Below are positions 17,826-26,868 of a stretch of 57,279 bases of DNA, piece after piece. The stretch spans positions 1 to 57,279 of the forward strand of contig JAHEFE010000014.1 of assembly GCA_024640365.1 (NCBI GenBank), written 5' to 3'. Below the pieces are notes generated by a model. The model had not been told where the DNA came from. It ran no database searches and saw nothing but the letters and a program-made list of their open reading frames with translations. The position numbers and the translations under genes were made by a program. This DNA is from Woeseiaceae bacterium. GTDB lineage: Bacteria > Pseudomonadota > Gammaproteobacteria > Steroidobacterales > Woeseiaceae. Within the stretch, counting starts at the first letter, position 1. The number at the start of each line of letters is the position of its first letter.

Positions 17826-19139
17826 ATGCGTATTAAATTACAGTTTCAAACATTAGCCGCGATTTTAATTGCATCGTTACTGACTGTTTCGACGGCAAGG
17901 GCGGAACTTGATATCGTCATTACTCAGGGTACTGCCCGAGTAGCTCCCATCGCGGTTGTGCCGTTTGGCTGGACCGGTAACGCGGTCGCGCCAATGGACA
18001 TATCAGGCGTGATCAACGCGGATCTGGCACGTAGCGGACGCTTTGGACCTATACCGGAAGCGGATATGCTGCAGAAGCCATCGGCGGGGGGCGATGTCGA
18101 CTTCGACGACTGGAGCATTCTCGGTGTGGAGGTCGTGATTATTGGGCGCCTGTCGCAAACTGCTGAGAACGGTTTTAGCCTGCAGTTTCAGGTGTTCGAT
18201 GTGTTTCGTCGCACCCAGATTCTTGGCTACCGAATGACCACCACCCGTGGCAGCATGCGGGAAGCCGCCCACCGCGCCGCGGATATGATCTTTGAAAAAC
18301 TGACCGGCATCCCTGGAGTCTTTGCGACCAAAATCGCTTACATTACGGCAACCGGTAAGGGCTCAGCGCGTCAGTACTCACTGATCGTTTCAGATGCCGA
18401 TGGTGAGAATGAGCGCACAGTCATGGAGTCACGTGAGCCGATAATGTCACCCTCCTGGTCGCCAGATAGTCGCAAACTGGCTTACGTCTCATTCGAGGGA
18501 GGCCAGTCAGCAATCTTCGTACAGACGCTGCGTACGGGTAACCGAATCAAGGTGTCGGGGCTCCCCGGCATCAACGGTGCCCCATCTTTTTCGCCGGATG
18601 GCGACAAGTTGGCACTTACACTTGGCGGCGCTGATGGCAACCCTGATATCCACGTGCTCGATCTTCGTAGTCGCGAACTGGTGCGGTTAACAACGAGCCG
18701 CGCAATTGATACCGAGGGCAGCTGGTCCCCGGATGGCAAGGAAATCTATTTTACATCAGATAGAAGTGGCGGCCCTCAAGTATATAAAGTTAGCGTGAAT
18801 GGTGGAAAAGCTGCACGCGTTACCTTTGAAGGCAGCTATAATGCGAGGCCGAGATTGTCTCCGGACGGCAAGAAGGTGGCCATGGTTCATAATGACCGGG
18901 GCAATTACCGGATCGCCGTAATGGATCTGGATACAAGAAACCTGTTGGTACTGACGAACGGGGCGCTGGATGAATCCCCGAGCTTTGCTGCCAATGGGGA
19001 TACCTTGATTTATGCCACAAAACGCGGAGCGAGCGGGGTACTGGCAACGGTATCCGTGGATGGACAGATTCATCAACGGTTAGCGTCAGGAGCAGGGGAG
19101 GTTCGAGAACCAGTGTGGTCTTCGTTCCCTTTGAATTGA
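17826..19139 (+). CDS. tolB: Tol-Pal periplasmic beta-propeller protein TolB
   Basis: A 437-residue periplasmic protein. ATG 17826 is chosen because it directly starts a clean signal peptide (MRIKLQFQ... cut after ARA); longer in-frame starts add a hydrophilic tail and overlap tolA. An N-terminal alpha/beta domain is followed by a six-bladed propeller with the recurring SPDGKK/SWSPDS/SFSPDGD blade motifs. TolB binds Pal and is released by the TolA-TolQR motor. Confidence 0.97.
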   Translation: MRIKLQFQTLAAILIASLLTVSTARAELDIVITQGTARVAPIAVVPFGWTGNAVAPMDISGVINADLARSGRFGPIPEADMLQKPSAGGDVDFDDWSILGVEVVIIGRLSQTAENGFSLQFQVFDVFRRTQILGYRMTTTRGSMREAAHRAADMIFEKLTGIPGVFATKIAYITATGKGSARQYSLIVSDADGENERTVMESREPIMSPSWSPDSRKLAYVSFEGGQSAIFVQTLRTGNRIKVSGLPGINGAPSFSPDGDKLALTLGGADGNPDIHVLDLRSRELVRLTTSRAIDTEGSWSPDGKEIYFTSDRSGGPQVYKVSVNGGKAARVTFEGSYNARPRLSPDGKKVAMVHNDRGNYRIAVMDLDTRNLLVLTNGALDESPSFAANGDTLIYATKRGASGVLATVSVDGQIHQRLASGAGEVREPVWSSFPLN

Positions 19140-19156
19140 TTGATCGCAAGGCAGAA

Positions 19157-19185
19157 TTTACACTAACTATCAGTGATAACATACT
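19157..19185 (+). promoter_or_regulatory. Candidate internal promoter for pal
   Basis: TTTACA (five of six consensus bases) and CATACT (four of six) are spaced by 17 bases in the 106-base tolB-pal gap, about 60 bases before the pal ATG. Such a promoter would give extra expression of Pal, which is far more abundant than the other Tol proteins. An imperfect inverted repeat (ATCAGT and ACTGAT) overlaps the -10 region. Confidence 0.4.
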
Positions 19186-19208
19186 GATACTTAAAATTAC
19201 ATTATTGT

Positions 19209-19231
19209 GCACCGACCGTGTGGTCGGGTGC
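19209..19231 (+). other. Leader hairpin just before pal
   Basis: GCACCGACC (19209-19217) pairs with GGTCGGGTGC (19222-19231) through nine pairs with one bulged base and a GTGT loop. It ends only two bases before the GAGAGGAAA ribosome binding site of pal. It could protect the pal message 5' end or slow transcripts coming from tolB; there is no U-run, so it is not an intrinsic terminator. Confidence 0.4.
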
Positions 19232-19245
19232 GAGAGGAAACAAAC

Positions 19246-19782
19246 ATGAAATTGAATCGACTCCTAGTAGTGCTCATGGCAGGAATTCTGCTCGCGGCCT
19301 GCCAACCGAAAAATACACTACCCAACCCGGATGTAAACGACACAGTTCCTGGCTCCGGCAGCGAATCGGGTAGCTCTTCCGGAATGGATGGTTCAGGCAG
19401 TTTTTCAGGCTCTGAAATAGCTGATGACAGCTTCGGCGATCAGGCGGCACTCGATAGCATGATCATTTATTTTGATTTTGATAAAGCGGATCTGCGCGCG
19501 GAATATGGCGAAATTATCGCGGCTCATGCGGCGCGCCTGGCCAACGACCCAACTTTGCGCATGCGCTTGGAAGGTCATGCAGACGAGCGCGGCTCACGCG
19601 AATACAATATCGGCCTCGGCGAAAGACGTTCGCAAGCAATTCGGCGCATATTATTACTGCAAGGCGCAGCAGCTGATCAGATCTCAACCGTCAGTTTTGG
19701 AGAAGAACGCCCGGCAGCTTTCGGCAGTGACGAAGAGTCCATGAAGCTCAATCGTCGCGTTGAAATCAAATACCTCAACTAA
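19246..19782 (+). CDS. pal: Peptidoglycan-associated lipoprotein Pal
   Basis: A 178-residue outer membrane lipoprotein. ATG 19246 has a GAGAGGAAA site and starts a lipoprotein signal with lipobox LLAAC (Cys 19). A Gly/Ser-rich linker (about 33-62, with repeated SGS units) leads to an OmpA-like peptidoglycan-binding domain with YFDFDKADL, EGHADERGSREYN and GERRSQAI. The Asp and Arg that bind diaminopimelate are in the latter two motifs. The stop overlaps the next ATG (TAATG). Confidence 0.97.
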   Translation: MKLNRLLVVLMAGILLAACQPKNTLPNPDVNDTVPGSGSESGSSSGMDGSGSFSGSEIADDSFGDQAALDSMIIYFDFDKADLRAEYGEIIAAHAARLANDPTLRMRLEGHADERGSREYNIGLGERRSQAIRRILLLQGAAADQISTVSFGEERPAAFGSDEESMKLNRRVEIKYLN

Positions 19783-20588
19783 TGTCCATTCGAATGATCA
19801 GGATAACTACATTGTTACAAAGAAATATCACCACGTTGGCAGCGGTCTCATTGTTTCTTGGCGCTTGCGCCACGACACCGCCGGCCCAGGATCCGGTACT
19901 CATCAAGCTTAATGAGCTTGAGCAGCGACTGCAGACGATTGAGCGCGTGATAGACAATCAGAGCATGGTGGCATTGGCTGCCGACGTCAGTACTCTCCAG
20001 CAGCAAGGTGACGAGCAGACGGGTCGCATTGAGAAGTTGGAGTTCGAAGCCGAGGGATCGGGTACGCGACTACGCGATCTATATGCTGATCTGGATCAGC
20101 GCATTCAGAACCTTGAGACCAGCGCCGCAGTTCGCAAAAGTGCGCCGGTTAATGTTATGGACGGAGGCGCCTTGCAACCTGGTCAGTTACCTGTGCCTGG
20201 CGGTTCGGATCGAGACAATTATCAGGCGGCTTTTGAGCTATTGAAAGAACAACGTTACGAGCCAGCCGGCCAGGCGTTCAAGCAATTTCTGGTTTCCTAC
20301 CCGGACAGTGCGCTTGCTGACAACGCCCAGTATTGGCTTGCCGAGTCTGAATATGTAACCCAGAAGTTTCCTGCAGCACTGGCTGCGTTTGAGATCGTGG
20401 TCCGTGATTATCCAAACTCTCGTAAAGTCCCCGACGCTTTGTTGAAAATAGGGTATTGCAACTATGAGCTGAAGCGGTGGGATGTTGCGAAGCAGGCACT
20501 GACTAAAGTACAACGCGAATATCCGGATACGACAGCAGCGAGGCTCGCCGAGCAACGTCTGAAACGTCTGGAGGAAGAAGGGCACTAG
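19782..20588 (+). CDS. cpoB: Cell division coordinator CpoB / YbgF, with a lipobox
   Basis: A 268-residue protein that in E. coli coordinates PBP1B and Tol activity during constriction. The N-terminal trimerising coiled coil (about 40-115, with heptads such as LNELEQRLQTIERVI) and a C-terminal TPR-like domain from about 145 (YQAAFELLKEQRYEPAGQAF, YWLAESEY) are present. Unlike the E. coli periplasmic protein, the signal ends in LGAC with Cys at 29 followed by ATTPP, so it looks like a lipoprotein. It overlaps the pal stop by one base and ends the operon before a hairpin. Confidence 0.92.
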   Translation: MSIRMIRITTLLQRNITTLAAVSLFLGACATTPPAQDPVLIKLNELEQRLQTIERVIDNQSMVALAADVSTLQQQGDEQTGRIEKLEFEAEGSGTRLRDLYADLDQRIQNLETSAAVRKSAPVNVMDGGALQPGQLPVPGGSDRDNYQAAFELLKEQRYEPAGQAFKQFLVSYPDSALADNAQYWLAESEYVTQKFPAALAAFEIVVRDYPNSRKVPDALLKIGYCNYELKRWDVAKQALTKVQREYPDTTAARLAEQRLKRLEEEGH

Positions 20589-20589
20589 C

Positions 20590-20616
20590 TATTTGCGGTG
20601 CCTGGCGCCGCAAATA
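20590..20616 (+). terminator. Hairpin at the end of the tol-pal operon
   Basis: TATTTGCGG (20590-20598) and CCGCAAATA (20608-20616) are perfectly complementary, and three further inner pairs are possible with a three-base loop. It begins at the cpoB stop codon region. Only a weak ATTGT follows instead of a T-run, so termination may need Rho or processing. Confidence 0.5.
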
Positions 20617-20650
20617 ATTGTACAAAATAAGCCAGCGACTGCATTTTGGC

Positions 20651-20678
20651 TTGTCATTTACGCACGGTTCGGTATCAT
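20651..20678 (+). promoter_or_regulatory. Promoter of tRNA-Lys
   Basis: TTGTCA (five of six) and TATCAT (five of six) with 16 bases between them lie about 60 bases before the tRNA. A C/G-rich discriminator (CCCGCCC) follows the -10 box. Such discriminators are typical of stable RNA promoters that are shut down by ppGpp. Confidence 0.55.
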
Positions 20679-20738
20679 CCCGCCCGTCGTAAGCCGTTGT
20701 CTCAAGCAACTTGGGACCCAACAACGGCGGGAAAATAC

Positions 20739-20813
20739 GGGGCGTTAGCTCAGCGGTAGAGCATTCGGCTTTTAACCGACCGGTCGTAGGTTCGATCCCT
20801 ACACGCCCCACCA
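20739..20813 (+). tRNA. tRNA-Lys(UUU)
   Basis: A complete 75-base cloverleaf. The acceptor stem GGGGCGT pairs with ACGCCCC, the D arm is GCTC/GAGC, the anticodon loop is CTTTTAA with anticodon TTT, and the T arm is GTAGG-TTCGATC-CCTAC. The 3' CCA is encoded. The outermost anticodon-stem pair (T27-C43) is mismatched. It sits directly after tol-pal, a place where other gammaproteobacteria also carry a tRNA-Lys after queE/queC. Confidence 0.97.
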
Positions 20814-20984
20814 TTTTTCACCTTTCGGCAGCGTGATCTGACCCTTGAACTGCTCCATAGATGAAGTGGCACTCAAGGTCGCAATAAATCACCCCATCAT
20901 CAGTGATAAATCAGTTTCCCGGTTGGCGCATGCAGCAATGTGGCGGCCAAGCTATCGTTTACGGAAGACCAACAGGACACACAA

Positions 20985-21374
20985 ATGAACATTCAATCAG
21001 TCAGCAAAAGAATTGTCGGAGCAATTTGTAGCCTTTCTTTGATATTTCTAAGTGGATGTACAACGACCCAGAGCTTTGGTGGCCCAGAGGGTGCAGCCGT
21101 CGCTGAGTTCAAAAAGGATCAAGTAATTACCGTTTTTTATCGCAATGGCAGTCTTGCATCGGTCAGGGTCAGGGTGAGGGAGAGCACGGCCAACGAACTC
21201 ATTGTTGAGGACTCCGACAACGTCGCTGCTACTATTCCATGGGTACTTATTGATCATGTTGAGGTCAAAAAAGTGAGCGCCTTAAAGACGGGTCTGGTGA
21301 TTGGTGCTGTAATTACTATTGTTGTAGCCGCACAGACCGCATCGGCATTCAGTTCAATTTTGTCTGTGCCATAA
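20985..21374 (+). CDS. Small lipoprotein with C-terminal membrane segment
   Basis: A 129-residue protein. ATG 20985 follows an AGGACAC site and gives a lipoprotein signal with lipobox LSGC (Cys 25) and a TTT start of the mature protein; in-frame starts further upstream add a hydrophilic tail. The middle is a small beta-rich domain (ITVFYRNGSLASVRVRV...ELIVEDSDNV) and a hydrophobic segment lies at about 102-120. Nothing identifies its function. It stands alone after the tRNA. Confidence 0.7.
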   Translation: MNIQSVSKRIVGAICSLSLIFLSGCTTTQSFGGPEGAAVAEFKKDQVITVFYRNGSLASVRVRVRESTANELIVEDSDNVAATIPWVLIDHVEVKKVSALKTGLVIGAVITIVVAAQTASAFSSILSVP

Positions 21375-21509
21375 CAGCGGGCTTACCCGAATTACAGAGA
21401 GTGGATTTTCCGCAATTCATGTCATGCAATCAGTAATTGGAAACGCACAGAACAAATGTTGGTAGTATGGCGAGGACAGCATTTCATGTGATGGCTTACC
21501 GGGAGAAGC

Positions 21510-21962
21510 ATGGAAATCAAACGCAAAATATTCCCGCCTATGTATCTACTGCTGGGATTAATATTGATCTGGTATTTGCATGTGCATGCACCACTACTGG
21601 TCGTTTTGCCAGACTCTGCGCGCTGGATTGGCGTTGTAGTGCTCGTACTAGGTATCATAATTATCATCTTGGCCGCAGGCAGTTTTCGGCAACAAAGTAC
21701 GCCACTCATTCCTTTCAAAAAGCCCGAAGCACTGGTTGAAAAGGGGCTGTATCGGTATACCCGTAACCCAATGTACGTCGGGATGCTGCTCGTCCTGATT
21801 GGTGCGGCCTTGCGATTCGGAAGCCTGAGCCCCTGGCTGGTGCCAACGGTCTTCGCCGCTATCATTCATTATCGTTTTATTCTCGGCGAAGAACTTTTGC
21901 TGGAGCATGTTTTCGGAAAGTCCTACGTAGACTACAAAAGCAGGGTGCGCCGCTGGTTGTAA
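21510..21962 (+). CDS. Isoprenylcysteine carboxyl methyltransferase-family membrane protein
   Basis: A 150-residue membrane protein with four to five hydrophobic segments. The family signature is present: GLYRYTRNPMYVGMLLVLIG near 79-98, then a Glu-Glu pair (GEELLLEHVFG) and the C-terminal YVDYKSRVRRW. These residues form the AdoMet-binding part of ICMT/PEMT-like methyltransferases. The ATG is preceded by GGGAGAAG. Bacterial members have varied or unknown substrates, so only the family is claimed. It has no operon partner. Confidence 0.85.
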   Translation: MEIKRKIFPPMYLLLGLILIWYLHVHAPLLVVLPDSARWIGVVVLVLGIIIIILAAGSFRQQSTPLIPFKKPEALVEKGLYRYTRNPMYVGMLLVLIGAALRFGSLSPWLVPTVFAAIIHYRFILGEELLLEHVFGKSYVDYKSRVRRWL

Positions 21963-22112
21963 GTGGTCGCGAGATAGCAGGTTTTATTTGGGTGTACCGG
22001 TCGATCTCGACTTTGCTGATTCCGCTATGTGGCACGCTGGGCAAAAAGTCAGGACGAGCTACGTGGCACACGTTAGTATTACCAGCTTTCCCCGAGCGAA
22101 CCTATAAATAAA

Positions 22113-24599
22113 GTGAACGCAGCAACCTGGACAATCCATAAATTTGGCGGCAGCAGTCTTGCTAACGCCGATTGTTATAAGAACGCAGCCGATATTCTAT
22201 TGGCGCAAAGCGATCAACCAATCGCAGTAGTCGTTTCCGCAATGCGCGGAATGACAGATCAGTTGTTGGCCCTGACGGACAAGGCCCGGGGCGGGGACGA
22301 AAGTTACCGCACGGACCTGGAGGACATCGTCGATCGTTACTTTGAAACAATAGACAAGTTGTTACCGGCAGCAGAGGGAAACACCCTTAAGCAAGCAGTG
22401 CAATCAGATACAGACATTATCCGCTCGAATCTGCTCGCAATAACCAATCAAAGTGACTACACCGATTTGCCACGAGACAGTGTCGCCGGCTTTGGTGAGA
22501 TTTGGTCAGCCCGATTGATGGCGGCTTATCTTGCGGAGAGGGTGGGTACCGATAGTGGCGGCCGCTGGCTCGACGCGAGGGACATCGTTCGTGTTCAACA
22601 CGGCAGTATCGGCCCGACCATACTTTGGCCTGCGACAAAGCAACTGTTCGCTGATTGCAAAATAGCTGATACGAGCGGATTCGTCGTTATCACGGGCTTT
22701 ATTGCACGCGACAAGGATGGCGTACAAACGACGCTGGGTCGTAATGGCAGTGATTTTTCTGCATCTATTTTCGCGGCCTTGTTTGGCGCCAAAGAACTAA
22801 TCATTTGGACCGATGTCGATGGCATCATGAGCGCGGACCCCAACCAGGTACCCGATGCCCGCGTCATTGATTTATTGTCCTATAACGAGGCAATGGAGTT
22901 GGCTTACTTCGGTGCCAAAGTCATCCACCCGCAAACTCTGGGGCCCGTGGTTGCCAGGAATATTCCGGTTGCCATTCGCAATACCTTTAACTCCAGGCAT
23001 CCTGGCAGTCAAATTCGCAGCGATGAAGTTAGCGGCGATTTTGTCAAAGGCATTACTGCAATAAACGGCGTGGCACTGGTCAATCTCGAGGGCACTGGCA
23101 TGATCGGCGTGCCTGGCATTGCGGATCGCCTGTTCGGAGCCCTGAAAGAAGCGGACGTTTCCGTCACTTTGATTTCACAAGCCAGCTCAGAACACTCTAT
23201 TTGCGTGGCAGTACCGGAGACGGTCGCGGAACTGGCTTATCAAGTTGTACGTGCGGCATTCGCCCAGGAACTGGAAGACGGCCAGGTACAGAACGTCGAG
23301 TTGACGATGGGTCAGAGCATCGTCGCTGTGGTTGGTCAAGGAATGGCGGGTACACCGGGAGTTGCAGCCAGCTTCTTTGGGACTCTGGGTCGGGCCGGAA
23401 TCAACATCCGTGCTATCGCGCAGGGTTCATCCGAGCGCAATATATCAGCGGTAGTCGCAGCCGTTGATTCGACACGTGCGTTGCGCGCCGTCCACTCCGG
23501 GTTCTACCTTTCGTCCAAAACAATCTCCATCGGGCTTGTCGGGGCTGGATTGGTTGGCGGCGCGTTACTTGACCAGGTCGCTCAACAATATGAACGGCTC
23601 TACAAAGACTTCAATCTCGATCTCAGAGTGCGAGCCATCGCGCGTTCCGGCACTATGTTGACGGCTGATAAACGCATTGACCTCAGTAATTGGCGCGCAT
23701 TGCTTGCCGATTCGTCAGAGCCCACAGATCTTGAAAAGATGGCCACCCATGTTCATGCGGAGCATTTGCCGCATACGGTTATCATTGACTGCACGGCCAA
23801 CCAATCAGTTGCTGATAGCTATGCAGGCTGGTTGCGAAGTGGCATTCACGTAATTACTCCCAACAAGAAGGCCTTCAGTGGCAGTTTCGAGAGTTATCAG
23901 GAACTGCGGAAAGCTGCTCGCAGCGGTAGTACCAACTACCTATATGAAACGACGGTCGGCGCAGCATTGCCCATTATCCATACATTGCGTGACTTGATTG
24001 ACACGGGTGATGAGGTTAGCTCAGTGGAAGGGGTACTCTCCGGAACGCTTGCATATTTGTTCAACGTATTCGACGGTAGCAAACCATTTTCGCAATTCGT
24101 CAGGGAGGCACGTGACAGTGGTTACACGGAGCCGGATCCCAGGGACGACTTGTCGGGAATGGATGTTGCACGCAAAGTGACCATTCTGGCCCGGGAGTTT
24201 GGAATCCCGCTTGAGATCGGCAAGTTCAAGGTTCAGAGCCTCGTGCCCGAAGATTTGCAGAACGTCAGCGTCGAGGAATTTATGGAGAGGATGCCAGAGC
24301 ATGACGGCTATTTTCAAAAACTTTTTGAATCCGCGAACAGCAAGGGACAGAATTTGCGTTATGTGGGCCGACTGAGTGTCGATGGTAATGCGTCGGTTGG
24401 TCTGGAGACATTTGACGCCAATCATCCGTTCAGCAAAATTCAATTTACGGACAACATCGTGCAGTTCGTTACTAAACGATACGCGAAAACCCCACTAGTC
24501 ATTCAAGGTCCTGGAGCAGGAACGGAGTTAACTGCCGGTGGAGTCTTTGCGGATCTGCTGCGATTGGCTGATTACCTTGGAAGAGGCCGCGGCCGATGA
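22113..24599 (+). CDS. thrA: Bifunctional aspartate kinase / homoserine dehydrogenase I
   Basis: An 828-residue fusion (E. coli ThrA 820) catalysing the first and third steps from aspartate to threonine. The aspartokinase domain starts with KFGGSSLAN and has TTLGRNGSDFSAS; two ACT units follow from about 315 (SQASSEHSICVAVPE, AQGSSERNISAVV), where threonine feedback is expected. The dehydrogenase domain begins near 470 with the NAD(P) motif GLVGAGLVGGALL and contains GVLSGTLAYLFN. The GTG start has no clear ribosome binding site. No thr attenuator leader peptide is recognisable upstream. It overlaps thrB by an ATGA. Confidence 0.97.
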   Translation: MNAATWTIHKFGGSSLANADCYKNAADILLAQSDQPIAVVVSAMRGMTDQLLALTDKARGGDESYRTDLEDIVDRYFETIDKLLPAAEGNTLKQAVQSDTDIIRSNLLAITNQSDYTDLPRDSVAGFGEIWSARLMAAYLAERVGTDSGGRWLDARDIVRVQHGSIGPTILWPATKQLFADCKIADTSGFVVITGFIARDKDGVQTTLGRNGSDFSASIFAALFGAKELIIWTDVDGIMSADPNQVPDARVIDLLSYNEAMELAYFGAKVIHPQTLGPVVARNIPVAIRNTFNSRHPGSQIRSDEVSGDFVKGITAINGVALVNLEGTGMIGVPGIADRLFGALKEADVSVTLISQASSEHSICVAVPETVAELAYQVVRAAFAQELEDGQVQNVELTMGQSIVAVVGQGMAGTPGVAASFFGTLGRAGINIRAIAQGSSERNISAVVAAVDSTRALRAVHSGFYLSSKTISIGLVGAGLVGGALLDQVAQQYERLYKDFNLDLRVRAIARSGTMLTADKRIDLSNWRALLADSSEPTDLEKMATHVHAEHLPHTVIIDCTANQSVADSYAGWLRSGIHVITPNKKAFSGSFESYQELRKAARSGSTNYLYETTVGAALPIIHTLRDLIDTGDEVSSVEGVLSGTLAYLFNVFDGSKPFSQFVREARDSGYTEPDPRDDLSGMDVARKVTILAREFGIPLEIGKFKVQSLVPEDLQNVSVEEFMERMPEHDGYFQKLFESANSKGQNLRYVGRLSVDGNASVGLETFDANHPFSKIQFTDNIVQFVTKRYAKTPLVIQGPGAGTELTAGGVFADLLRLADYLGRGRGR

Positions 24600-25543
24600 A
24601 TATTCGTAAAGCCAGTGCTTTTGCCCCAGCCTCGGTCGGCAATGTCGGCATAGGGTTCGACATGCTCGGACTGGCACTGGCCGACGTGGGTGATGTCGTT
24701 ACCGTCGAGCGGGTTGCTGCGGCCGGTGTTCAGCTCGCGGCAATTACGGCTAGCAATGGCGTCCAATTAAAAAATCTGTCCCTGGACCCCGCAAAGAATA
24801 CGGCTGCGATCGCTGCAAATGCACTGTGGCAGGCTGCAGGCGGGACTGGCGGACTTGCGCTGTCGTTACAGAAAGGCATTCCTTTGTCGTCCGGCATGGG
24901 TGGTTCCGCGGCGTCGGCCGTCGCTGCAGTTGTGGCAGCCAATGCTTTGCTGCAAGAGCCGTTATCATTAGAAGACTTGCTACCCTATGCGTTGCACGGT
25001 GAGGAATTCGCCAGCGGCAGTGTTCATGCGGATAACGTAGCGCCCAGCTTGTTGGGTGGCCTGGTTTTTTGTCCACCGGCACTGCTACCCAGGATGGTAC
25101 AGGTGCCGACCCCAAAGTCGATCAGTTGCATTCTGCTCCACCCCGAGTTGAGTATTAATACCGCCGAGTCGAGACGAGGTCTGGCGCGAACCTATACGCT
25201 GGAGCAGTGGATTGAACAGCAATCGTATGGCATGGGTTTTATGTTGGCCTGCGCCAGCGATGACCACGACCTGTTGAAAAGGTCGTTGCATGACGTGTTG
25301 ATAGAGCCACAGCGGAAGGGCGCTGTCAGTTGTTTTGATGCGGTTCATAGTGCCGCATTGAAAGCGGGTGCCTTCGGTGGTTCGCTGTCGGGTAGTGGAC
25401 CCAGCATATTCATGTTGGCGCCAGAGATAGCAGCAGACGCGGTGGCCTCTGCAATGTTGGCAGCCTCCGTTGCCAGCGGAACCGGTGGGCAGGTTTGGGT
25501 CAGTCCTTTAAACGCGCGCGGCGCACACCTGGTGACGGAGTAA
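24596..25543 (+). CDS. thrB: Homoserine kinase
   Basis: A 315-residue GHMP-family kinase that phosphorylates homoserine with ATP. The ATP-binding glycine-rich loop PLSSGMGGSAASAVA lies near 96-110, the N-terminal FAPASVGNVGIGFD motif at 9-22, and the C-terminal GGSLSGSGPSIF motif near 262-273. It overlaps thrA by four bases and shares one base with the thrC start, so the three genes are translationally coupled. Confidence 0.97.
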   Translation: MNIRKASAFAPASVGNVGIGFDMLGLALADVGDVVTVERVAAAGVQLAAITASNGVQLKNLSLDPAKNTAAIAANALWQAAGGTGGLALSLQKGIPLSSGMGGSAASAVAAVVAANALLQEPLSLEDLLPYALHGEEFASGSVHADNVAPSLLGGLVFCPPALLPRMVQVPTPKSISCILLHPELSINTAESRRGLARTYTLEQWIEQQSYGMGFMLACASDDHDLLKRSLHDVLIEPQRKGAVSCFDAVHSAALKAGAFGGSLSGSGPSIFMLAPEIAADAVASAMLAASVASGTGGQVWVSPLNARGAHLVTE

Positions 25544-26868
25544 TGTATTTTTCAAGCACACGAGGCGGACAGCAGCACGTAGGTCTTGACGATGCACTGC
25601 GCTCGGGTATCGCGGCGGATGGGGGGTTGTTCTTACCCGAGAGCCTGCCACAATTTTCCGCGGATCAATTTGCAGCAGCAACAACGCTGGAGGAAGTAGC
25701 AGCGATTCTGATGCGACCATTTTTTCTGGAGTCGTCGCTGTTGCCACAGCTGCCGGCAATTCTTGAAGAAACCTTCACATTTCCTATCCCTCTGGTCACC
25801 TTGGAAGGTACCTCCGGCCACGCTGACGTGATGGAGTTATTCCATGGCCCTACGGCAGCCTTCAAAGACGTGGGTGCCGCGTTCCTGGCGGCAACGTTAA
25901 GTCGATTACACTCGAACGATAGCGAGCCACTGACTATCCTGGTCGCGACATCAGGAGATACTGGTGGCGCCGTTGCAGCCGCCTTTAACGAACGCGAAAA
26001 TATTCGGGTCGTAGTCTTGTTTCCCAATGAACGCGTCTCCACGCGGCAAGCACATCAACTTAGTTGCTGGGGAAGCAATGTATTGGCAATCGCTGTGAAT
26101 GGTTCCTTTGATGACTGTCAACGCATGGTGAAAGAAGCCTTCGCGGACAGTCAGCTCGTTTCGAATTACACATTCAGTTCTGCAAACAGCATCAACATTG
26201 GGCGATTATTGCCGCAATGCAGTTATTATGCCCATGCAAGCCTTACGCACTGGCGTGCGACCGGGCGAGCACCAGGATTCATTATTCCAACCGGTAATCT
26301 GGGCAACGCGGTTGCCTGCTTGTTAGTCAAAATGATGGGCCTGCCTGTTGGCCCTGTTATTTTTGCGTGTAATGAAAATCGAACAATTTTGGATTACTAC
26401 GACACCGGCGAATGGTTGCCTCGCGCTAGCATTGAAACCTTGGCCACGGCAATGGACGTCGGCGATCCGAGTAACATGGAAAGACTCAGGGTGTTGCTTG
26501 GCGAAAAAACGTTGCGTGACGCGGATATTGCAGTGCGTATGATTACAAACAACGAAATTCAGGCGCGCATTCGGGCCGATTTCGCGTGTTATGGCAGAGT
26601 ACATTGCCCGCACACCGCAACAGCCAGCCATGCATACCACTGTCTCACTGATAAACAGCGCAGCGAACAGGACTGGATACTCGTGGCAACAGCCCATCCG
26701 GCGAAATTCGAAGCTACCGTAGAGCCTTTGATCGGCGATACCCTGGATTTGCCTCCGTCATTATTGAATATCGAGAATCGAGCTTCCGATTACATTATCA
26801 TTGATCCCTCAATTGATAATCTCAGAAACTCACTGGAGCAGCGATTCCAGCACGGTAGCAATGGATAA
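25543..26868 (+). CDS. thrC: Threonine synthase
   Basis: A 441-residue PLP enzyme producing threonine from O-phosphohomoserine. ATG 25543 shares its A with the thrB stop and gives the usual MYFSSTRG start. The PLP lysine is in HGPTAAFKDVG near 106, and the phosphate-binding SGDTGGA follows. The long form with an N-terminal helical domain fits the enteric/yeast-like class. The next gene begins inside its last codons. Confidence 0.96.
   Translation: MYFSSTRGGQQHVGLDDALRSGIAADGGLFLPESLPQFSADQFAAATTLEEVAAILMRPFFLESSLLPQLPAILEETFTFPIPLVTLEGTSGHADVMELFHGPTAAFKDVGAAFLAATLSRLHSNDSEPLTILVATSGDTGGAVAAAFNERENIRVVVLFPNERVSTRQAHQLSCWGSNVLAIAVNGSFDDCQRMVKEAFADSQLVSNYTFSSANSINIGRLLPQCSYYAHASLTHWRATGRAPGFIIPTGNLGNAVACLLVKMMGLPVGPVIFACNENRTILDYYDTGEWLPRASIETLATAMDVGDPSNMERLRVLLGEKTLRDADIAVRMITNNEIQARIRADFACYGRVHCPHTATASHAYHCLTDKQRSEQDWILVATAHPAKFEATVEPLIGDTLDLPPSLLNIENRASDYIIIDPSIDNLRNSLEQRFQHGSNG

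Noticed and set aside
21963..22112. Possible thr attenuator leader peptide before thrA
   Set aside because: No short frame rich in Thr/Ile codons and no terminator hairpin with a T-run was found in this gap.
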